Assembly: GCF_001684335.1 (NCBI RefSeq)
Contig: NZ_LOIC01000018.1
Span: 51,095-115,094, forward strand
Reading direction: 5' to 3'
DNA from: Photorhabdus namnaonensis
GTDB taxonomy: Bacteria; Pseudomonadota; Gammaproteobacteria; Enterobacterales; Enterobacteriaceae
DNA: 64,000 nt
Every line of letters starts with the position of its first letter. Position 1 is the first letter of the stretch. The position numbers were made by a program, and so were the translations under genes. The notes beneath the pieces were generated by a model. The model was not told the origin of the DNA and did not search any database. It saw nothing but the letters and a program-made list of their open reading frames with translations. This document shows, piece after piece, positions 38,001-48,200 of this stretch.

Positions 38001-38841
38001 CTGGCCGCTGAAAATCTAATGGAAATTGGTGAACTTGCGGTATATCAACTAATTTTTGTCGCCAATAATCAAGTTGCGCATCAAACACCCCGTCAGCAAT
38101 CCATGACTGCTGAGTGTAAGCATAATCTGCATATTGTACCGGCAGTACAGGCAAGGATTCCGGCAGATTCTGCTTAATCGCTCGATAATGGGTGACAAAT
38201 TCTTCCATCAATAGAGAAAAAGACAATCCGTCTCCCGCAATATGGTGCAAATTGATGATAAGGAATTGCCGCTGTGTATCAGTGGTAAAAAAGTCGATCC
38301 GGACCATGAGATCATTCTGTAAATCAAACGGAGCAGAAACATACTGATAAAATATCGCTTTCAGATCGGCAGGGTCACATGTCAAGTGCCGAACATTGAT
38401 TTTTGCCTTAACATCCGACTGAATCTCCTGCCATACTTCACCTCGCTCTTCTCGGTAAACTGAGCGCAATACTTCATGGCGTTCAACAATTCGTTGCATG
38501 ACTTTTTCAGCAATCGTTAAATCGAACGCGCCACTCACTTCCAACACTGTCGCCATGTTGTAATGTTCGCTGCTGCCAAAGAGCTGGTCGATGAACCACA
38601 GGCGTTGTTGTGCAAAAGAGAGAGGTAATCGAGTCAGCCCTCTGTCGACGGTCTTGATCGGTAATGGATTTGATTGTTGCCCTTGCAAATACGCAATGAT
38701 CTCTGCCTTATGCGTTCTCAATTCAGTCAGCATATCTTGCGATACTGCGCCTTTAGGCGCGTTCAGCTTAAGCGAGTCAGATTCAAGGTACACCATAATG
38801 TCTTGCTGTTTTAAGTCAGCTAAAAATGCGGCGATATTCAC
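29029..38841 (-). CDS. NRPS 4: modules 8-10 (Lys?, Arg?, Lys?)
   Basis: This 3270-residue NRPS has the order TubC (1-55)-C-A-T-C-A-T-C*-A-T. Landmarks are HHIAGDG (~197), A motif (~684), T LGGHS (~1067), HHIASDG (~1264), A (~1747), T GGDS (~2140), HQHAILDG (~2344), A (~2810) and T GGNS (~3210). Codes read by eye are DIESIGTVLK (Lys-like), DIGDLGIIDK (possibly Arg) and DIESIGTIVK (Lys-like). The third C domain has Gln at the second residue of the catalytic motif and follows a GGDS carrier, suggesting a modifying C domain. The GTG start overlaps the previous stop by 4 bp. No thioesterase is attached; release falls to the next gene. Confidence 0.93.
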   Translation of the reverse strand: MNIAAFLADLKQQDIMVYLESDSLKLNAPKGAVSQDMLTELRTHKAEIIAYLQGQQSNPLPIKTVDRGLTRLPLSFAQQRLWFIDQLFGSSEHYNMATVLEVSGAFDLTIAEKVMQRIVERHEVLRSVYREERGEVWQEIQSDVKAKINVRHLTCDPADLKAIFYQYVSAPFDLQNDLMVRIDFFTTDTQRQFLIINLHHIAGDGLSFSLLMEEFVTHYRAIKQNLPESLPVLPVQYADYAYTQQSWIADGVFDAQLDYWRQKLVDIPQVHQFPLDFQRPVKQTNYGVKVRFRLERQFSAMLRKHAGDAGATLFMLLHAAFSVFIARYSRQTDIVIGTPATNRKQKELQSLIGLFVNTLALRTEYQGEIDFMQFVQHVKQVNIEAQMNQDLPFDVLVEKLAVSRNIAYSPIFQFMFTMDTTEASESRLDDVIFMPVSSGEAFSKFDLELDAIDDGDTILFEVVYNSSLFHEHTIARLLKSFEILLIDIAKNPYKTLGALALLDEDEKRRLGRQLAIPSSIATTTESVQCRFERQAEQRSDATALVWQVAGENQTLTYRELNQRANRLAHYLIEKGVEPGNIVALCLPRSPEMIISILAVLKAGAAYTPIDVDNPQSRIHHIIADCRPVIVLTNNAYAGKFAELNVIVELLTLEMALFSGAASDNPNINHRLDQLAYVMYTSGSTGKPKGVMVEHTQLSHFVAAALAMYAVKPDDNVLQFSSFAFDISIEECFVTLSAGAALVLRNDDWLDSADLFWQQCGQHNITVMSLPTAFWHQVSSGDALVPDMLRLVIVGGEAINAEIVRHWFASANRPPVMNTYGPTETTVLASYYLIESALQIEQSVPIGRVCGHVKAYIVDERLNLAPQGVIGELVVGGKGVSRGYLNRSEEQQKSFIQVAFFDGEVERLYRTGDLVRFNVHGELEYIGRKDSQIKIRGFRIEPGEIENQLIAIDGVRQAVVTVNELNGNKQLIAYYVADAPLEPAALREQISQTLPEYMVPNTFIALASIPMTVNGKVDYKALLSVEMQEPLPENNSFPQGALEEQLADMWQQLLGYPKVGRTDNFFKLGGHSLLAIKLVSEIQKTLAVSISVRVVFESQTLAELAQLIAEQQRATCGNAAIAPITPAAEIARLPLSFAQQRLWFIDQLDGQTPQYNMPLALTVKGDFNLAIAERAINMIVQRHQVLRTVYRHDTAGAWQEVLDKVTVKIDRIDYQSLGEKSGQQQVQEFIQQHAEQAFDLANDVMLRAAYLKIAENQCVMVFNMHHIASDGWSIKVLADEFVNIYSQLLEGSQQPALPSLPIQYKDYAVWQRQQLQGETLQTDLNYWLTQLNELPPVHDLPLDYSRPLQLGSRGGLFEFSADKSLLTGLKSLASQHNTSLFVVLHAAFTLLLARHGQSKDIVIGTPVANRLQVEVEPLIGFFVNMLVLRTQYQADLTFAEYLSHIRQVNIDAQAHQLLPFELLVEKMQPERSTSYSPLFQVVFSMDTNESKVLQLSHLEFEYLDSEHVTAQFDLTLDASEDENSLDFSFEYNCELFERSTITRFSQRFLTLLSALVSDQYQTAPLAKLPVLTVQEREYLLVDINDNWQPYPADKCIHQLFEEQVERSPAQTAVIDGELHLTYRQVNAQANRVAHFLLDKGYTSDSFIAVCMERTAVSVITVLGILKAGLAYVPFDADQPLQRIEYILQDSGTPLVVVDDIQRLPVEVASAYNIWRLDEILNQSQIDTNIAATRRHSVATNLAYMTYTSGTTGHPKGVMVEHTAMIARFYGWDAVFGLFQRPPTVLQMAGLAVDIFLGDIVKSLTTGGRLVICRKSDLITTEALYQLIEQQQVTFGDFVPVILRNLLDYAEQNRVRLNSLRHILVGSEAWYGRDLNRLQKLMHPDGRCFNIYGQTESVIDASYGDVTHLSLPDDAYVPIGTPFANTHIYILDAYGEPVPMGVVGEIAVGGPGLARGYNHNSELTQQKFVKDNLSGGCGYIYHTGDQARLKSDGTLAFLGRNDDQIKLRGFRIELAEIDAKLRVLPDVQNAITMVREIEPGNKQIIAYLQTSQSLLVEQIREQLRHQLPHYMVPSAFVCLDAFPVSITGKVDKEKLPAPEASAFTSTEYVAPQNDVERILASIFAVVLKQEKVSRYDNFFALGGDSILIVRVVAMAKQAGLALSVKDILAYQSIHEITQQLPDLNNKNISSKDAYHAFSLLTDDERAALKEQSTLDDAYSLSSLQLGSIYHQLKDESYHIVEHYSINMAWNEQAFCQAFNAIIQRHELLRATYNFELGRALQYIHKTIALPVTFNDCRHLSAQEFEHQLAHCLEQENSNFFAENELMWRVTVFIDANNTFALVLSHQHAILDGWSVANLKVEFMENYLSVLSGGSIPPRAGLPHYGEYIAEELAAIDAPEHKAYWQHIANAAVLPDWTGKGSTQHYAARLELSYLHDDLQQLATSLNVPLRTLLLAVHVYILAKINGTDSITSSVVSHGRLEVEGAESCLGLFLNTPPVNADIHQQTWSSLIQQLTEYSTASWPYRHYPVAMMQEEFKCDYSGALFNYVDFHVADELQPTQDIEPEQADDHEYERVDYGYDFVCHHSSANSFLVLQLALTQSVFGEHQAGQILAYYETAIKSMLVSRHHHLGHADYLAPSQIQHLHQLAHNASSIANDCPSLTRLFARVARQIPDEVALSGPWGSMNYAQLALAADKLAALLVARGIGINDTVGIYLSSSPEVVISVLAILKANATFVPLATDYPIERIAHIINDADIQLIVSQRSESHTLPVDEQRIVMVDELESVDTAVVAPETALSAQERIAYIMYTSGSTGTPKGIKISHHNLLSYYQATQRCYPTNSARVLQIANIGFDIFIEELMLSVFSGGRLVMDRHKTAYSVKQLCQIINAQKVTLISVPTALWHEWTYQLTADDVERLVEHLKLCIVGGEAMRMELLALWQQKTQGKIRLFNTYGPTETTIVATAIDVTQLDTLTNSVVPIGRPLAHCQTYVLDSQGGLVPPGVIGELYIAGDALSLGYVNNPEQNAAQFIEMVILPEQTVRLYKTGDRVYWNNDGELVYVGRLDNQVKIRGFRIETREIESALSALDGVATSIVRVTVDATGEKQLCAWLVMPEGAETDAAIPLIRERLKTRLPEYMAPTLYAVIAAIPTTANGKVDFAALPEPKPCITRGLDRVAETEIEKQLIQLCADALKLPLSMVSLTASFIELGGNSLTLLRFLHQIQQTFAVAVSVADVMTAGDLAILALIIERKQLQQAEQANQGHNSVAEEGWL

Positions 38842-41800
38842 AGTTCAACGACCTCCCTCTCTCCGTCAATCTGTTTCCGTCGTTCGGCAAGCTGCTGCTC
38901 AACATACTGTGCTAAAGCAAACAACGTGTCATAGACGTAAAAATCCTTTACCGACAGTTCGATCTTCAATTCTTCACTGATGGCACTGCCGAGTTTGACA
39001 AATTGCAGTGAGTGAATGCCGAGCTGTACAAACCGGGCCTCAATATTGATTGGCGTCAACCCAAGCTCTCTATGGAACAATCCAACTAGCTGCTTTTCAG
39101 TTGCCGTTTCTGGTGGCGTAAAAGGCTCCTCGGCGATATTTTCCACACATGGAGCAGGCAGGGCTTGACGATTAATTTTACCATTCTCAGTCCGTGGCAT
39201 TTCCGGCAATAACACATAGAAGCTGGGCCACATAAACTCTGGCAAGATACGCTCGACTTTATCGCGCTGTTCACGTATGTCGAGCATCGACGGAGCGACC
39301 AAATAAGCCACCAAGGATTGCCGCTGCTTGTCATCCTGTCTCACACAAACCACAGCATCCGCGACATCAAAATGAGTACGGATACAGTGTTCAATTTCCC
39401 CCAATTCGAGACGAAAACCGCGTAATTTCACCTGGAAATCGTTTCGGCCAATGTAAGCAATTTCGCCTGTTGGCAACACCTTCACTAAATCACCGGTGCG
39501 ATATAGCCGTTCGCTGTTACCTTTAGCGTCCAAATGATCAATAAAACGTTCAGCCGTCAGTTCCGGGCGGTTCAAATACCCTTTTGCTAATCCGACACCA
39601 CCAACATACAGTTCTCCCACTACGCCGACCGGGCAGTGGGAGCGATCTTTTGCCAGCACATAAAGTGACACATGGGGAGCGGGACGACCAATCGTGACTG
39701 GATCAGTCGCCTTTTCAAAGATTTTCAACGAAGACCACACGGTGGCTTCCGTCGGCCCATATTCGTTGACAAGCGTTGCCTGAGGCTGATACTGGAAATG
39801 TTTTGTCTTTACGTTGTCCGACAAATTTTCGCCGGCGCCAATCACTTTACGGAGTGAATGTCCGACAAGGTAATCAAGAACAGCATCGTAGAAACTGGGA
39901 ATAAAAAGAACGTGGCTAATTTGTCGACTGTCTATAATCTTTGCCACATACGATGCATCTTTCGCATCTTGAGGGGCCATTAAATGCAACGTTGCACCGC
40001 TGCCAAGCCCCCAATATATCGCCGGAATCGATGAATCGAAAGCAAAGGAGGAAACCAGTAAAAATTTCTCCGGTACTATCGAGTATGAATTAAACCGCCC
40101 AACAGTGGATGCGCTCAACGCCCCATGCTGGATCATCACCCCTTTAGGATTCCCCGTTGAACCCGAGGTATAAATGACATAGGCGAGGGAATCTGCTGTC
40201 ACACTTGAGGCCAATATCGGTTCAGTACGGGCCTGGGCGGCAATTTCGGCGTCATCAAGCAAGATAGTGCAAACGCTACCCGTCGGTAAATCAACCTTAT
40301 CGATACTTTTATTATCGGCGATAACCAAACCAACATTGCTGTCAGCCAAGATAAAACTTAACCGTGCCACAGAATAAGTGGGGTCCAATGGCAAATAAGC
40401 ACACCCTGCTTTCAATATCGCTAGCATGCTGACAACAAAGTCAATGCCAGGCTCCATCAAAATAGCAACCAACGGGTTGTTGTCAGCGCCTTTAGTCAAT
40501 AATAATTGAGCGATCTGATTAGCCCTTGCATCAAGTTCAGCAAAACTGAGGCTTTGTTCCTGATAGCGAATTGCCACTCGCTCAGGATACTCAACCGCCC
40601 GCTGTTGAATAAGCCGATGCACAAAAGGTTGCTCCTCAGGCAGTTGCCAAGCTGATTGATGAGATTTGTTCAACACAGCTTGTTCCTGCTCACTGATGAT
40701 CGCCAATTGATTAATCGGCCTATCACCGTTGACCGCAATATGCGCCAACAATAACTGCATATTTTCGGCAAAACGGGCGATGGTGTCCGGGTTAAAGAGC
40801 CATTGATTAAACTCAAAAATCAGCGACAGTCCGTCCTTATCTTCTGCTGCGGTTAAGGTCAAATCAAACTGCGTTTGTCCCTTTTGCTCCATAACCTCTT
40901 CAAACTCAGCATCAGCAAGTTCCAACTGTTGAGATTCATAATTTTGCATTGAGAAAAGCACTTGGAATAAGGGCGTAAACGCGGTGCTTTGCTCAGCCAG
41001 CAGCTTCTCGACCAATAATTCGAATGGAATGGCTTGATTGCTCTGTGCATCAAGGTGCACCTGTCTTGCACTCTTCAACAACTCATGGAATGTCAGCGTC
41101 GGTGTACAATCCAAACGCAATACGAGCGTATTGAGGAAACAACCAATGAGCGACTCCAGTTTCTGTACCGGCCGACTTGTGATAGGTGTGCCAATAACCA
41201 CATCCGGGTTATCACTGTAACGACCTAGCATCACCGCAAAAGCGGTATGCAAGAGCATGAATAAAGTGGCATTTGCCTCCGCAGCTAATCGCTTAAGTTG
41301 ACTCACCGTCTCCATTGGTATCTTTTGCATATGCGTTGCACTGCGCATATCCAATTTTTGAGGACGAGCATAATCCAACGGCAATTCATGAACCAATGGC
41401 AAGTTAGCCAACTGTTGTTGCCAATATTGCAACTGCTCGTCAAACACTTGCTGAGTTTCAGCTTGATTCTGCCAATAGGCATAGTCCGAATATTGCAGTT
41501 CAAGCTCAGCCAGTAAGGCGGGTTTACCATGCACAATTTGCTGATAAAGAAGGGTAAATTCATCAATTAATATCGCCAGCGACCAGCCATCAGCAGCAAT
41601 ATGGTGCAAATCAAAAAACAATACGCCGACCAACGGCTTATCAGATGTCTCTGATTTTAGATCCGATGCTAAATAAGCCACTCTTAGCGGCAAATCCCTA
41701 CTTAAATCAAATTTCCTCTGTCTCTGCCTCTCCAGCCAATCCTCTATGTGTTGCTGTGGATCAACATCATCGGCAAGGATCTCTTTGTCAATCTGGAAAA

Positions 41801-42239
41801 CATAGTCGTCCAACACGACTTGTTCGGGCATGCCCTGTGATGCCTGATAAACAGTTCGTAAAATTTCATGTCGTTTAAGAATGGCCTCTATCGCCTGACT
41901 TGCGGCTTCCAAGGAAAATTGACCATATAAATTGAACGCGGTTGAAATCTTATACTGACGTTCAACTGTAGAGACCTGTTCGACCAGCCAAAAACGGCGC
42001 TGGGCAAAGGATAACGGAGCCTTGGTAAGGCGCCGACGTTGTAATGACGAAAGCTTCTGTTGCCCCGTCACCTCTGCATGAGAGAGAAAATCGATAATTG
42101 CTTGTTTGTTTTGTTTAATAAATTTTCCCTGTTCAGGTGTGATGGCACCCGGAGCAGACTGAGATTTTAGCGTCCCATTTTCAACAAAAAGACGAACTTC
42201 CTGCCCAGACAATCTATCAATAAAGTCTTTTAGGTTCAT
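38838..42239 (-). CDS. NRPS 3: module 7 (His?)
   Basis: This single-module NRPS of about 1133 residues has the order TubC docking (about 1-60)-C (HHIAADG, ~213)-A (~693)-T (~1073, GIHS instead of GGHS, serine kept). The code DSPLIAEVWK is close to published His codes. The ATG at 42239 is placed just after the upstream stop; a GTG at 42248 would overlap it by 7 bp. Its T domain hands over to NRPS 4 through TubC docking. A lone module between two three-module enzymes is consistent with colinear assembly of a ten-residue chain. Confidence 0.9.
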   Translation of the reverse strand: MNLKDFIDRLSGQEVRLFVENGTLKSQSAPGAITPEQGKFIKQNKQAIIDFLSHAEVTGQQKLSSLQRRRLTKAPLSFAQRRFWLVEQVSTVERQYKISTAFNLYGQFSLEAASQAIEAILKRHEILRTVYQASQGMPEQVVLDDYVFQIDKEILADDVDPQQHIEDWLERQRQRKFDLSRDLPLRVAYLASDLKSETSDKPLVGVLFFDLHHIAADGWSLAILIDEFTLLYQQIVHGKPALLAELELQYSDYAYWQNQAETQQVFDEQLQYWQQQLANLPLVHELPLDYARPQKLDMRSATHMQKIPMETVSQLKRLAAEANATLFMLLHTAFAVMLGRYSDNPDVVIGTPITSRPVQKLESLIGCFLNTLVLRLDCTPTLTFHELLKSARQVHLDAQSNQAIPFELLVEKLLAEQSTAFTPLFQVLFSMQNYESQQLELADAEFEEVMEQKGQTQFDLTLTAAEDKDGLSLIFEFNQWLFNPDTIARFAENMQLLLAHIAVNGDRPINQLAIISEQEQAVLNKSHQSAWQLPEEQPFVHRLIQQRAVEYPERVAIRYQEQSLSFAELDARANQIAQLLLTKGADNNPLVAILMEPGIDFVVSMLAILKAGCAYLPLDPTYSVARLSFILADSNVGLVIADNKSIDKVDLPTGSVCTILLDDAEIAAQARTEPILASSVTADSLAYVIYTSGSTGNPKGVMIQHGALSASTVGRFNSYSIVPEKFLLVSSFAFDSSIPAIYWGLGSGATLHLMAPQDAKDASYVAKIIDSRQISHVLFIPSFYDAVLDYLVGHSLRKVIGAGENLSDNVKTKHFQYQPQATLVNEYGPTEATVWSSLKIFEKATDPVTIGRPAPHVSLYVLAKDRSHCPVGVVGELYVGGVGLAKGYLNRPELTAERFIDHLDAKGNSERLYRTGDLVKVLPTGEIAYIGRNDFQVKLRGFRLELGEIEHCIRTHFDVADAVVCVRQDDKQRQSLVAYLVAPSMLDIREQRDKVERILPEFMWPSFYVLLPEMPRTENGKINRQALPAPCVENIAEEPFTPPETATEKQLVGLFHRELGLTPINIEARFVQLGIHSLQFVKLGSAISEELKIELSVKDFYVYDTLFALAQYVEQQLAERRKQIDGEREVVEL

Positions 42240-42241
42240 AT

Positions 42242-45200
42242 TCACCACTCGGTTACCTCATATTCTTCCACTACATCCCCAACTGACTTGTTACGCTGAA
42301 TCACCATTTCTTTTTCAAGCCAATCACATAACTGTTCCAATCTTGATCTTTCAAACACGATCGCAATGGGTACGCCAACGGAAAACGCCTGTTCAATTCG
42401 AGAAATTAGCTTCATAGCTAATAAGGAATGGCCACCTAAATCAAAAAAGTTATCGGCCATACTTACCTTGTCTTGTCGCAACAACCCCTGCCAAATTTTC
42501 GCGACGCTTTTTTCCAGCTCTGTTACTGGCGCGATGTATTCGGCTTTGACAAAGTTGTCCGCGCTAGGTTGCGGCAGGCGGCTACGATCTATTTTACCAT
42601 TGGTATTCAGCGGAAAAGCCGCCATCCGCACATATGCGGACGGCAACATGTAATCAGGCAAACTAGCCGATAAATAGGCTCTAATTTCAGATAAATCCAA
42701 TGGGTTAGCCGCGATAAAATAAGCGATAAGCTGCTTATCACCCGCCTCTGTATCGATAGCAATGACTACGGCTCCGGTTATGCCATCGAACTTACTCAAT
42801 TGGGCTTCGATATCACCGAGTTCAATTCTAAAACCACGGATCTTGACCAGATGGTCGTTGCGGCCAAAGTAGTTGATTTCACCGTTTTGATGAAAGCTGG
42901 CTAAGTCCCCGGTTCGATACACGCGTTTCCCAAGAACCCAATCGCAATCAAGATAACGCTCTGCGGTGAGTTGAGGCTGCTGATAATAACCTCTGGATAA
43001 ACAGTCTCCAGCTAAATACAGCTCGCCGATGGCTCCCATAGGGACTGGCTGCAAATACTCATCCAAAATATAACAGGCCAGGTTAGGCAATGATCGGCCA
43101 ATCGTCGGCAAATCAGGCCATAAGACCGGTTCTCCCTGTAATGTCTTCGACGTTACGACATGAGTCTCAGCCGGGCCATAGTGGTTCACTAACTTACATT
43201 GACGATGTGTGGTGAAAAATTGTCTGATGGCCGCCGTGATTTTGAGCCTTTCAGCGCTCGAAATAATAACCCTTAATTCGGGAAACTGTAGCCCATTGGC
43301 TCCGCTATACTCAGCCAGATTCTGCAATACGGCATAAGGTAAATTCAGGACTTGAAGTTGCGACTGCTGGATTTGCTTCGCGAGCAGCCGAGTATCCAAT
43401 TGAGTCGATTTATCAATAAGTTGTACGGAACCCCCAGACAACAGCGGCATGAATATGTCTTCAAAACTGAGATCAAAACCAATTGATGAGAATTGCAACC
43501 AACGGTTCGGCCCCGTAAGCGCTGGCTCAAGCTGGCGAATACCTTGTAATAAATTACTCAGCGCCCGCTGCGGCATTTCAATCGCCTTAGGTTTACCCGT
43601 CGAGCCTGAGGTGTAGAGCACGTAACCGAGGTAATCCAGAGAGTATTCGATTGTCAAATTGCTGGTTGGCTGTTTGTCCAAGATCTCTGTTGTACACGGA
43701 TCATCCAACAGGACGATTTTCTGGCGTTTTGCCGCAAACCTATTACTCAAGGCGCACATCGTTACTAAGATTTCATCAGACAGATCACCAAGAATGATGT
43801 CTAAGCGTTCTGTCGGTAATGAGGTATCCAGCGGCACATAACCAGCACCCGTTTTTAAGATGGCGATAACAGTGATGACCATCTCAAAGGAGCGTTCAAT
43901 GAACATCACAATGGGAGTATTCACTTTCGCCCCACAGTTCAGGAGATACTGCGCGAGTTGATTGGTTCGCTGATTTAACTCACAATACGTCATCGTCTCG
44001 CCAGCAAAATTCAACGCAATCTCATCAGGAGTCGCCTTAACTTGAGCTTCGAATCTATCAATCAGAGTGTGTGAGTTGTCATACGGGAATACCGTTTGAT
44101 TTAACGAATGCAGCAGGAACACCCGCTCCTCAGCATCAAGGATATCAAGTGACAGTGCGTCAACCTGTACTTGACTTTGCAAAGCAGCAACAAGTTGCCC
44201 GCAGGCATTGATGAGATACGCCACCAAGCGTTCAGCATCAAATCGACTGTCGATTTGGGCTGCAACAGCAAAATCATCGCCAAAATCGTCAATGGATAGG
44301 GTAATCGGGTAATTGGTACGTTCTTTTACATCGACCAACTCGATGCCGGTTTTTTGCCAACGTTGGTTCAGCTCACTTGTCTCGCCACTCACTTCGGAGT
44401 GACGGTAATTCAAAATACTGTCGAATAAACGGCTAGAACCGACCAATTTGCTACACTGTTCAGCAACCGCAGTCGGGACTTGCTCGAATTGCAACAAGCT
44501 AACCAGTTTCTGTTGCATTTCCTGCATTAACTGAGCAACGCTCAACTGACTCAAATCAACACGCAGTGGCAAGGTATTAACGAATAAACCAACGACTCGC
44601 TCAACATTATCAACACCCTGCAAACGACCAGATAATACAGTGCCGAATACAACATCTTTAGCGCCGCTGGTTTTTGCCAGAACCAATGCCCACGCCATGT
44701 GAAAAATAAGCGCAGGACTTATCTGCCATACAGAAGAAGATCGACGAATCTGTGCGGATAAATCCGCAGGCAAGCCAATTTGGATTTCAGTGAATAAGTT
44801 ATTGTCAACCATTCCACTTGTGATCCCAAAGGGCGCCGTGATTTCATCAACCCCAGCCAATTGCTCGGTAAAAAACTGCTGCGCCGCTTTGGTATCGGTT
44901 TTGCTGATGGCGTTTAAGACAAACTCCCGATAACTCAACGCCTCCGGCAGTGACTTTTCATCACCTGCCAAGATAGCCAGCAACTCTTCTTGAATAATCT
45001 CCAATGACACATGATCACTTATCAGGTGGTGCTCTTGAACCATAACATAACGCTGCTTTTGCTGGCGGTCGATAAACCGGGTTACTCTGACCAACGGCAC
45101 CTGAGTAACATCCATCCATTGTTGTGATGGTTCCATAAACTGCGCTAACTGCTGCTGGATATCAACATCATCCCTCAAATCAATGTCAACCACCGGCAAT

Positions 45201-48200
45201 GGCGCCTCTTTATAGACAACCTGCACCGGTTCATCAATACCTCTCCAAAAAATGCCGGTTCGCAGCGCATCATGCCGCTGTACTATTTTATCCAATGCTC
45301 CAATAAAGCTTTCCATCTCGCTGTTTGACGGAAATGAATACAGCATCGGCGTCACATAAAGGTCAGATCGCCCACACATCATGTGATGGAATAAGATCCC
45401 TTCCTGTAATGGCGCCAAAGGATAAATGCCGACAATATTTTGCTCACCTCCCGGCGACTGAGATACGATCAAGGCCCGCTCAGCCTCCGATAGGGAAACC
45501 CTACTTTCCAATGCTTCATGGGTTGTTAGCTGCGGTGATTCCTGCTCGGTTGCCTGTAGTGGATCGTAAAGTTGTTTCGCCATATCCCGTAATTTCGGGT
45601 ACTCAAACAAGGCCCGAATATCCAATCGATAACCCTGCTTTTTAATATGGGATAGCATCTTCATGCTCAACAACGAGTGACCACCCAACTCAAAGAAGTT
45701 AGCAACAGCACTGACTTGTGCCAAACCAAACAGGATTCGCCAAATTTCAGCCAGCAATGTTTCCTGTTCAGTGGCTGGCGCGATATAGTCAATTTCCCCT
45801 TGAGCAACAAAATCTGGTTTAGGGAGCGCTTTACGATCCACTTTACGGTTGGCAGTAAGCGGTATCTCCTCTAGCACCACAAAAGCGGCGGGGACCATAT
45901 AGCTTGGTAATTGCTGACTTAATAGGTGTCGAATCTCAACAATTTTCTGCTGACCATCAAGGGTGATATAGGCCGCCAAATACTTGTGAGATGATTCATC
46001 CTCCCGAGCAATAACAACCGCATCGCGAATTGCAGGTAGGCTGCGCAACCTTGTTTCTATCTCCCCTAGCTCAATACGGAATCCACGGATCTTAACCTGA
46101 TGGTCATCACGCCCGTAATATTGGATATCCCCTGCCAGAGAGTAACGCCCCAAATCGCCGGTTCGATAGAGTTTTGGATAACGACTTACAAAAGGATTAT
46201 CAATAAATCGTTCACGGGTTAATTGTTCTTTGTTGATATAGCCCCGTGCAACGCCGTCACCCGCGACACAAATTTCACCAACAGCACCAAAAGGCACAAG
46301 CTGCTGGTTTTTATCCAACAAGAAGATGGCCGTATTTTGGATTGGACGCCCGATACTGAGGGTGTCCCCCTGAAAATCGTAGGCAATGCAAGTATTGACT
46401 GTGTATTCCGTTGGCCCATAGGCATTGACTAAACGGGGTAAATGCCCCGGTCGCTGGTACCATGCAACCACTTTATCCGGCTTAATCTGCTCGCCTCCGA
46501 CACTGATTTGGCGAATATGCTCAGGGACCAAAACCGTCTCTTCACTGACCACTTCGTGCCAGAACGTGGTTGGCAAATTCACCGCACTGATCTGGTATTC
46601 CCGGCACCTTTGCCAGAAAGTAGCGACATCCATCAACCAATCTTCGCCACGTAAGACTAAAGTACTGCCATTGCCAAGAGCGCCGAATATTTCCTCAATA
46701 GACATATCAAAACTGAGAGCGGCAAATTGCAGTACCCGATCCTGTTTTGAATAAAGATAGGCATCTGCAAGCCCCACCACCAGATTCACCAATGCCCGGT
46801 GTTCAATCATCACACCTTTCGGCATGCCCGTAGAACCCGATGTATAAAGAACGTAAGCCAAGTGGGTAGAACATAAACCCAATTCAGCGGCGGAAATATT
46901 GTCGGTTGAAAGTCCTGTAAACGAGGTTGTCGTCACATCAATGCTAAATGGACTATTTTCAGGCAATAACTTTTTGTTATGACTGTTAGTTATCACCATC
47001 AAAGGCTGTGCATCATCAATAATATAAGCCAGCCTTTCTTGCGGATAGGCAGGATCGAGAGGCAAATAGGCACTACCCGATTTCAAGATGGCAAGTACCG
47101 ACACCATCATGTCAATACTTCGTTCAATACATATCGCAATCATTGAATCCGGTTTGGCGCCCTGAGCAACCAAATAATGTGCCAACTGATTGGCTCTGGC
47201 ATTAAGTTGCGCATAAGTCAACTGCTGGTCCCCAAAGACCAACGCAATGGCATCCGGCGTTTGTTCGACAAACGTTTCTATCCGCTCATGGATACATTGG
47301 CTACGGTCATACTCTACTGTGGTCTGGTTCAGACTGTGCAACAGGTAATCCCGCTCTTCCGGCGGCAATAGATCCAAATTGCTAAGCTTGTCGGATGGAG
47401 AAGCCACTATGCTCATCAACAAGGTCGTAAAACGTACCACCAGCCGCTTGATCGTCTCCTCTGCAAACAAATCTGTGTTGTACTCGAAATTAAAAGTCAG
47501 ACCTTCCTCTGTCTGGCTGGCATCCAGTGTCAATTCATACATCGCATTGCGAGTCTGCTCCGGCCTCGGACACAAACTGACCTCTTCCAATTGCAGCGCC
47601 ACACTGTCATTCGTATTCATAGAAAACATGATTTGGAATAACGGTGAATAACTGGTGCTGCGTTCCGGCTGCAACCGCTCCACTAATAACTCAAACGGGA
47701 CATTTTGATGCCGCTGGGCAGACAGGTTTACCTCCCGGACCGATCTCAGGTAATCGATAAACGATTGTTCCAGCGCACACTCGCTGCGCAATACCAGCGT
47801 ATTGATAAAACAGCCTATCAACGGCGTTAATGATGTCTGCAAACGGTTAGCTATCGGGGTTCCCACCACAATATCTCGTTGCCCGCTGTGACGACTGAGT
47901 AGTACCGTAAACGCCGCATGCAACACCATAAAAAGAGTGCAACCCTGTGTCAGCGCCAGTTGCTGCAACCCTTTGCTAACCTCGTTGTCCAGGCTAAATT
48001 CATAACTGCGGCCATGACTGGTCTGGTTGGCTGGTCGCCCGTCATCCAGAGGCAACCCGTGTACCGGGGGTAAATCCGACAACTGTTGTTGCCAATATGC
48101 TAACCCTGCCGCTAACTGAGCTTCTCCCTCTGGGCTGCGCTGCCAGACCGCATAATCGGCATACTGAATCTCCAGCGCCGGTAACGGGTTAGTTCGACCT

